A DNA stretch of 64,000 bases from Ottelia alismoides (taxonomy: Eukaryota > Streptophyta > Magnoliopsida > Alismatales > Hydrocharitaceae). The notes below the pieces were generated by a model that saw only the letters and a list, made by a program, of their open reading frames with translations, ran no database searches and was not told the origin of the DNA. The stretch is taken from the NCBI GenBank assembly GCA_037367405.1, contig JAZKJV010000609.1, positions 186,001-250,000 of the forward strand, read 5' to 3'. This document shows positions 57,487-64,000 of this stretch, in pieces (the first letter of the stretch is position 1; every line of letters begins with the position of its first letter). Position numbers and translations under genes: made by a program.

Positions 57487-59009
57487 CAAGGCCTTAAATT
57501 TCGGATTTCGGTTTCATTTCGGTAAGCCTGGTAAGAGAAATTCCATAGAATTTCGGTGGAATTTCGGTGAAATGACCAGAAATTGAATAAATTACTTGAA
57601 AACTCATTTTTTCTAAAATTAAGACTTCTAATATTCTTTAACTTAATAAATGATATAGAAATACACAATTTTTTTGCCAATAGTAAGATATTAACATGAT
57701 GTATTGCATTAAATTTCCATCCAATCGTTCCAACAGAAAAAAGTAGTATACTGCTCAAAATCAAAACCACATTTGGAACAGAAATTAGAAGCCATTAGTT
57801 TCACCTCTTGAATATGAAGAGAACGGTGATATGTGCAATAATAATATAGAAAAACATAAGCAAACAAAGAATACTGGCAAAATGATATCTTATGTAAGAA
57901 ATTAAATATTGAAATGATAGGTTAGAACTTGTATCTAACTAAATATTTTCAACATACAAAAATATTTACTTCTAGGAATAAAATAAGGCGCACACATGCA
58001 CTCACAAACACAAATCGTTGTAACATGTACATCTAATAGATGCATTGTATAGTTTACGATCATAAGATATATACTATACAAGACACAAACAAATCAACTA
58101 ACACAAAGTAAATGCATAACATTCACAAGCACAATCAATATCCAACCGGATAGTAGGTAAAGACTTTCTAATCACAAGATTTTGAAGGTTACAAACACCC
58201 AAGTCCTCATAAAACCATACGTACTCCTTGTAGTAGAGAGAAGCCACAAGAAAGAAAAGTCTCAATTTTCGGATTTAAGTTTCATTTCTCCATGTCAGGA
58301 AAAAGAAATTTCGGATAATTTTGGTAAAATCGTTGGAAATCTTGGAAATGTCTCTAAACTAGGCATTTCCCCAATATTTAGGTTTTTAGTATCCTAAGTC
58401 GATAAATAAAATAGAAATGCATACTTATTTGTAAAATAGAATTGAAGTATAAGTTTTGAAGTAATATTATTGTCATAATCATCGCACATGTTGACATGGA
58501 GAGTAACATGTTTCCGAGAGTCAGAATCATATGCTAAACTGCAAGCAAAAGTCATGACAACCACATTGTCAATAAGAATGAGGTGACACATAATAACTAT
58601 TAATCAAAACACACACGTATATTAAAAAAACAAAGCTCTTCAATTAAAAACTTAAATTAAACTCTTAAATCTTGCGCTAACTGATTCGGTTTGTATTTAG
58701 ATCTAAAATTTAGAAACTAACTAAAAAACTTTTTCAAATAACATAAAGCACTCTAACAACTCAACATCGATGAATAAATAACTGAAAATTCATTAATATA
58801 TGCAAATTTCGATGAAAGCGAAGGGTAGATTCTCTTATTTTTATTGTTTCGCCAAAACAATATGCAATTTCGATAAAATTTCGTTGACATTTCGGTGATA
58901 TTCGTTGAAATCCTGGAAAAAGAAATAAGGTACCATTTCGATTTCGAAGACCTAAAGAAATGAAAATTTCAAGGAAATTCGGTGGAATTTCAGAGAAATT
59001 TGAGGTCAT
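57487..59009 (+). mobile_element. TTTCG-family hAT-like sequence, possibly nested copies
   Basis: Starts CAAGGCCTTAAATTTCGG. A related start occurs at about 58258 (TCTCAATTTTCGGATTTAAG), and TTTCG-rich sequence returns at 58800-59000, ending AAATTTGAGGTCAT. It may be one 1.5-kb element or two nested ones. No coding sequence and no matching 8-bp flanks were found. Confidence 0.5.
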
Positions 59010-59015
59010 ACTTTG

Positions 59016-60722
59016 AACACTCCCCTTCAAGTTGGAGCCTAGATGTCAACTGTGCTCAGGTTGGAAAAACAACTCTGAAATGGCTCTCTAGCTAAAGCCT
59101 TGGTGAAAATAGCTATTGTTTGTTCCCTGAGTTAACATGAAAAATCGAGATAAAAACCTTCTAAACCATGTAACATGTATAGTGACAATCTACCTCTATG
59201 TGCTAGATCCTCTCATGGAAGGCAGGGTTCTTAGTGATGAAAGGAGTAGCTTGGTTGCCGCATTATAGATGCATGGGAAGTGGTGTGTCAATAGCTAGGT
59301 CGCTCAAAACGAATCTGACCAAAACCATCTAGGTGCTTTCTTGTGCCATAGCACTGTATTCTGACTCGGCGCTAAATCCGACATACAATCCGCTTCTTGT
59401 TCTTCCATGAGACCAAAGAGCTCTCTATGAACATTACATAGCCAGAGGTAGATTTCGAGGTAGACTTCATGTCCCTAAGGCATCCTATATAGTCAGGATG
59501 CACGTATCGTGATGGCAAGGGATGTCCCCTGCAAAAAAAGCAGTCCAGTACCCAAAACAAACTTTAAATACTTCATGATCATGCGAACAACATCCATACG
59601 TGCATGTCTCGGTTGCTCCATAAGCTAGCTAACATTGCTCGTAGCAAATGAAAATTTGGCTTGGCAATAGTCATATAGGGAGCTTCCCAACGAGCTTCAT
59701 ATGTCTTCTCATGTCTACTTCATATGTATCATCACCATATAGCTTCATATTGGGGTTCATGCAATGCCCTAAATGTCGGCTTTGGTCGCCATTTCGGGGA
59801 CCAACCAAACGTAATTTTGACCAAAATTTCGATCATTTCGGACATCTTTTGTACTAGGGCCCTCATATTTCGATCATTTCGGCTATTTCGATCGAATTTC
59901 GATTTCGATAGGCTATCAATATTCGACAAAAATTCAGTTGAATTTCGTTGAAATTTGATGCCATGGGTTCATGAGTAGTCGTCAGTCCAATATGCCATGC
60001 ATGTCTCTGATAGGAGAGCATACTTCCTCTGGGTCATCACAAGACCCTGCAAGTTCATGGTGAACTCAAGCCCTAGGAAGTATCGTAATCGCCAAGATCC
60101 TTGGTTACAAATTACGTCCGAGAAACTCCTTAACTGCACTAATACATTGCACATCATCTCCTATAACAATGAGTCATCATCACAGACAATATAACACCAA
60201 AACATCTCAAGTCTTCTAAACAAACAATGAGTAGCCAGCAGTCGATATCATGAGAGCTTCTGCAAGCATGCTATGGGACTTTGTTTAAGGCCATAGATAG
60301 TTTTATGAAGTATGCAAACCTTCTGGCACTACCCCTCAACAGCAAGCCTAGGTGGTTGCACTGATGTATACTTCCTCTTGCAGGTCAGCATATATAAATG
60401 CATTCTTCACATCAAGTTGGAACAAGAACCAATCTCGTACTAGAAAAACAGAGAGAACGATATGAAGTACAGAATAGCGTGTCACATGAGAGAATGTATC
60501 ATGATAGCCCACCCCATAAGTATAATTAAACACGCGAGCCACATGTCTAGCCTTCACTATAAACACCAATTTGCATTCAACCAAAGCAGCCCTATAGGGG
60601 CAATGACTAAGCTTCATGTGACGTCTGACTGTAGCACAGCCATCTCCTCTCCATAGCAAGACGTCACTGGTTAAAACTAAATTGTTTGAAGTCCAGGCAT
60701 AACGGGGTACTCTTTCTACCAC
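59016..60722 (-). mobile_element. decayed copia pol, RNase H and reverse transcriptase
   Basis: Polypurine-like CTTGAAGGGGAGTG lies at the left. RNase H remnants follow (59100-59640, SGYVMFIESSLVSWKNKKR) and then reverse transcriptase. The best-kept piece (60348-60722) reads TYGVGYHDTFSHVTRYSVLH and LFQLDVKNAFIYADLQEEVY. It is the same general family as 28497-33610 but full of stops. Gag, protease and integrase are missing. It is interrupted by the MITE at 59762-59965. Confidence 0.82.
59762..59965. mobile_element. TTTCG-family hAT-like MITE inside copia pol
   Basis: 204 bp. Ends CAATGCCCTAAATGTCGG and, reversed, CATGGCATCAAATTTCAA. The exact 8-bp duplication is GGTTCATG (59754-59761 and 59966-59973). 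It is alignable end to end with 49480-49706, including the GTACTAG core. Confidence 0.87.
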
Positions 60723-63700
60723 TATGTTAGTACAAAAAAAGGTTTAAAATTTCAATCAAAATAAATAGTTGGTAATCTATCCGATATTAAGCACTCATAT
60801 GGATAAAATCGTTTGAACCGTTTTCTACAAAAAAAGAAATACACTTTGCTTTTTTTATACAATGCTGAACGGACAACCTACGTATAAAATAAGAATTTTT
60901 GGATTTGAATAAATAATTAATAAATCAATAAAATTAAGAAAAAATAAGAAAGAAATAAAAAATAAAGAAACAACTTTACTGACAATTACGGATTTTTTGT
61001 CTGGTGAGAAGAGTTCTCACTTGAAATCCTCTAAAAGACGCTTCAAAGAAACATGAACAACGAGGGAATGCGTGGCACATGAACGCAATCACTTTCGAAA
61101 AGCAATGGACACATCAAGATCATATGTACCATTTGTGTGACATGTAAAAACGCCTCTGGTTGAGGCACCTTACGCAAAACTAACGTAAATCCCACATATT
61201 AGACTCCTTCTACATAAATTTCCATGTTGTGTTAGCTTGTTGTTGAAGTACCAATATTTCGCATCTCAATTGTAGCTTGTTTTCATGTATTGGGTTTTCT
61301 TGTTTCATACATCTATCAACCAAGATGTAGAGATTATACCTTATTCAAGCTGGCACATAGGCACATATATGTGAAATTAACATCTTTGCTTACATGTTGC
61401 TTCACTCATGATATTCACAAATTTTGCACTTAACAAGGGCATAGCCTCAGATATTGTGACATATTGTAGATAAGTCTTATAGATCGACGATATCAAAGGA
61501 GGGTAATACCACTTACTCAGGTGTCGACAATACGTCGCCATGTCGCCTATAAATCACTATAAATTGCTATCAATAGAAAAATCCTTCATTAATTTGGGGA
61601 AAAGACAGATATATGTAATTCCTTTCCACATTTTGCCAGAAATGGCTTAACAATGAACACCTATATTAGTCATAATACTTATTATACATGCAAACACGAG
61701 CATCAATTCCAAAGCAAATATTTACATGACCATCATACTTATACACCGACACGTATATTCTCAATAGTAAGTTCATTATATATATGGATGATATAATATA
61801 TGGTGTGACGCGTTGAATATGAACTTATAAATTTAGATTTTTTTGGTGTTTTATTGTATTTTTAATTATGACTTCTAACGAGTAATTAATTTCTTCAATT
61901 TATTTTGTGGTAAGTAATTCTATTATTGTATTTGTATCAAGGTTCAAAAAATCAATATGTGATATTTGTTCGAACAGGAGGATTAGGCGCTTAAGAGGAC
62001 ATACGGAGAAGTATACAATGTATATGTGGATTATGGGAATTGTAATATTAAAAATACAATCATACAACACGATACTAGAGATTCGTTTTATAGTTGCTAA
62101 TTTAATAGAATCCAAAATTAAAAATTCAAATAATCTACAATCCTTCCATACATGAACCTCTAACAAAGTAACCTAAAACAATCATAAAAATAAATTGTAA
62201 GGTAAACTTAAAAAAGGCCTCAACTATACACCAATTCCCATATAGGGATCTCATTTTCCAAATGTAACAAAGAGGCTTGAAATTTCAACTTTAGGGTTAA
62301 CGTCAACACATAAGGACCATGACCTCATAAAAGCATGTGTTTAAGATGAAAAAATAAGATCATACCCATTTTGTTATCTAATTGGGAATCAAAACATGGT
62401 TGAGGTCCTTTTTGTAATTCATCCTAAATTTTATCTCACATTTTTGACATAATAACCAGGACGTGTCTAATGTATCATTTTTTCAATGGGAAAGTGTATT
62501 TCATCTCTCCCACATTTAGATACCTATACTATACCTACAAGTGGTATACTATATGTGCTTGGACTGCATAACGGTTATGTGCTTCAGTGCTTCTAATAGG
62601 GGTATTGAGTCTTGACTACGCATATGCAGTATCAACTTTGATTGGCATATTATTGATTTTGAGCTTATGAAACTGTGTTACATGTTATTCCAATTTATTA
62701 TGCATACACGGCTAAACTTCTAATGCAAGTTTTACTCGATAGTGCATATCTAACGGTGATTATGAAGATAATACTATAATAAAACTTGCGTTTAGACCGC
62801 TATTTTAGCATCTAACTCATTTATTGGTCATAGAACAATGGAAGTCTTAATTTCCAGAAAAATATCTTTTGGTGATTCTGTCAAACATGCCCGCCATATA
62901 TTAGTTTTCAGATTTGGCAAAACAACAACAAAATTGAGACTTAAGGCCATGCACCCGAGTTACAGTGTAAAGCCCATTGGCGATTTTTCACTGCATTCCA
63001 CAGTGCAGCTCGTCACTAGGTACGCACAGCCCAACAACTCAAATGTATACATGAAATCCACGTTAAATAGACCAAACAATTTTTTTGTTATCTGATACCT
63101 AGCAAACCCCTCATTTACCCCAGCTTGGAATAGACAGCCAAAAGGACAAACATTAATATTGAGAAGAAATGACAAAAATAAAGAAAACGACAGAGTATCA
63201 TTGCCTCTGATCATGCAGTGAAAAATGATATTGAAAGATACGATGATAGGAATCTACATGGAATACAAAAGATTTCACTAAACTGAACAGACCCACTTCA
63301 CACAGCCGTATATTGCATCAAGTTACATATAGGCATATAAAGAAACGAGTTTTTGCACGATGTTAGAACAGAGTTGTAATCGAAGTTAGATAACACATGA
63401 TTTAATGTGACGTCTTGCATAAAACTGTGCACACAGTTCTCACTATCCGAACAGGATCAACAATATAGATAATCATGTATAACAGAATCAGTGAATGTTT
63501 GCCATGATACATATTTAGAATGTTGATACTAATACGCCATGAGTTCGCAAAACCCCAAACAAGCACAGTATCAATTACCATCAATATCAAATTAAACTCG
63601 TCAAAGTGATCACTGGTCACTAGAAGTCGTCGTTTACAAAGAAATGTAAGATTTATATACACGAGTTTTAGTAAATCGTGTAAATTGCCCAAATATGTGA

Positions 63701-63881
63701 AAGAAATTCCAACCTCTGCCCAAGAGAATATGAAGAGAAACAATCAGTCTACAATGATTATATTCCCTAATTGGCCAAAGGTTAATGAAAATAAGGTCAA
63801 CCTGGCCAACCGCACTGTCACATTTGATATGCAGCTACCAAAAATTTACAAGAAAAAACGCAATCAATGCAATACGAGTAC
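60723..63881. other. intron sequence without recognised genes
   Basis: AT-rich intron DNA downstream of PKL exon 63882-63963. Short ORFs near 62838-63214 and 63402-63743 lack any recognisable motif or splice context. No clear element borders. Confidence 0.45.
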
Positions 63882-63963
63882 CTTGAAAGCCTTAAGAAAA
63901 TCACTGTCTTCTTCATCATCAACTGGTGTCTCTTCACTCTCAAGTTGTTCACGATTAAGTAGT
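63882..63963 (-). CDS. PKL: PKL exon, FLKAFK segment
   Basis: This 82-bp exon reads LLNREQLESEETPVDDEED then SDFLKAFK, the acidic linker before the DUF1087-like segment of plant CHD3 proteins. The acceptor is a pyrimidine-rich tract ending TACATACAG. The donor is AAG followed by GTACTC, so the exon ends in phase 0. One base at its start completes an arginine codon from an upstream exon outside the window. Codons remain open to the window edge, but the residues right of 63963 do not resemble the family, which supports the acceptor chosen. The following intron is 12,561 bp. Confidence 0.85.
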
Positions 63964-64000
63964 CTGTATGTAGAAAACTTTTCTTCTTTAGGTATTATCA

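Larger units (their letters stand above)
3958..63963 (-). other. PKL: PICKLE/CHD3 gene body, C-terminal part, nine exons
   Basis: This is the span of a host gene on the minus strand, reconstructed from nine exons with GT/AG borders. Joined in order they give the region after the helicase of plant CHD3 ATP-dependent chromatin remodellers (PICKLE family): an FLKAFK segment, an EYIEEAEAAAA segment (DUF1087-like), EEDDLAGLQDVSS, EPLPLMEGEG..FRVLGFNQNQR, FGDFDW, DGVPKEGLRI, a WKEEHD..LLLKAILKHGYGRWQAI segment (SANT/DUF1086-like) and RRMVEFIKKR. In characterised plants this nuclear protein helps repress embryonic and seed genes and is linked to H3K27me3. Coding sequence is 1198 bp in about 60 kb, roughly 2 percent. 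Intron phases agree between neighbours except around exons 51112-51320 and 45727-45884, each off by one base. Upstream motor domains are expected beyond 64000 and the last exon(s) before position 1. A PKL-related paralogue rather than PKL itself is possible. Confidence 0.9.

Noticed and set aside
62838..63743. Possible further exons or a small gene right of 62800
   Set aside because: Short ORFs on both strands show no family motif, no phase match to the PKL exons and no consistent splice sites.

Overview
The window is plant nuclear DNA, probably from an angiosperm with unusually long introns. The evidence is plant-type Ty1/copia elements primed by initiator tRNA-Met, L1- and RTE-type LINEs, a tRNA-derived SINE, and hAT- and Mutator-like non-autonomous elements. 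The species cannot be fixed from the sequence alone. No operons, CRISPR arrays or bacterial features are present.

The one host gene I can support runs right to left (minus strand) through almost the whole window. It encodes the C-terminal part of a CHD3-type chromatin remodeller of the PICKLE (PKL) family. Nine short exons (62-301 bp, 1198 bp in total) are spread over 3958-63963: 63882-63963, 51112-51320, 45727-45884, 45537-45642, 33834-33908, 21201-21262, 21023-21099, 10757-10884 and 3958-4258. They were found by reading minus-strand splice sites and joining codon phases. Seven exons fit together perfectly. Exon 51112-51320 is one base short and exon 45727-45884 one base long, both at homopolymers, so this copy is either damaged or carries assembly errors. 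The upstream PHD, chromo and SNF2/helicase exons should lie right of 64000, and the last exon(s) left of position 1.

The introns measure 12.6, 5.2, 0.08, 11.6, 12.6, 0.10, 10.1 and 6.5 kb, and they are full of mobile elements. From the left: L1 LINE (1-2575); SINE with 18-bp target duplication (2812-3006); RTE LINE (4480-6235); Mutator-like element with C-rich cargo (6528-7633); truncated RTE copies (8001-8293, 9098-10190); L1 pieces (12100-12790, 14290-20690, the second split by a 2.07-kb hAT-like element at 16495-18562); three adjoining TIR/foldback elements (21806-25070); copia 5' piece plus L1 pieces (25070-27730); an intact, apparently very young copia element (28497-33610) with identical 139-bp LTRs; L1 (35030-40190) split by a 2.9-kb hAT-like element (36724-39638); a non-autonomous copia-like element (40194-42861); copia 3' end split by an RTE LINE (43590-44998); two opposed copia remnants (46800-49112); small hAT-like MITEs; an old copia with diverged LTRs (52628-56968) holding an RTE; and a decayed copia pol (59016-60722).

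The genes do not form a pathway. The picture is one regulatory gene whose introns have absorbed layer on layer of transposons, with exons and splice sites largely spared. The most interesting points are the hidden PKL gene, the two exon indels, the young sense-strand copia 223 nt from a 5' splice site, and several non-autonomous DNA elements with GC-rich or motif-iterated interiors.
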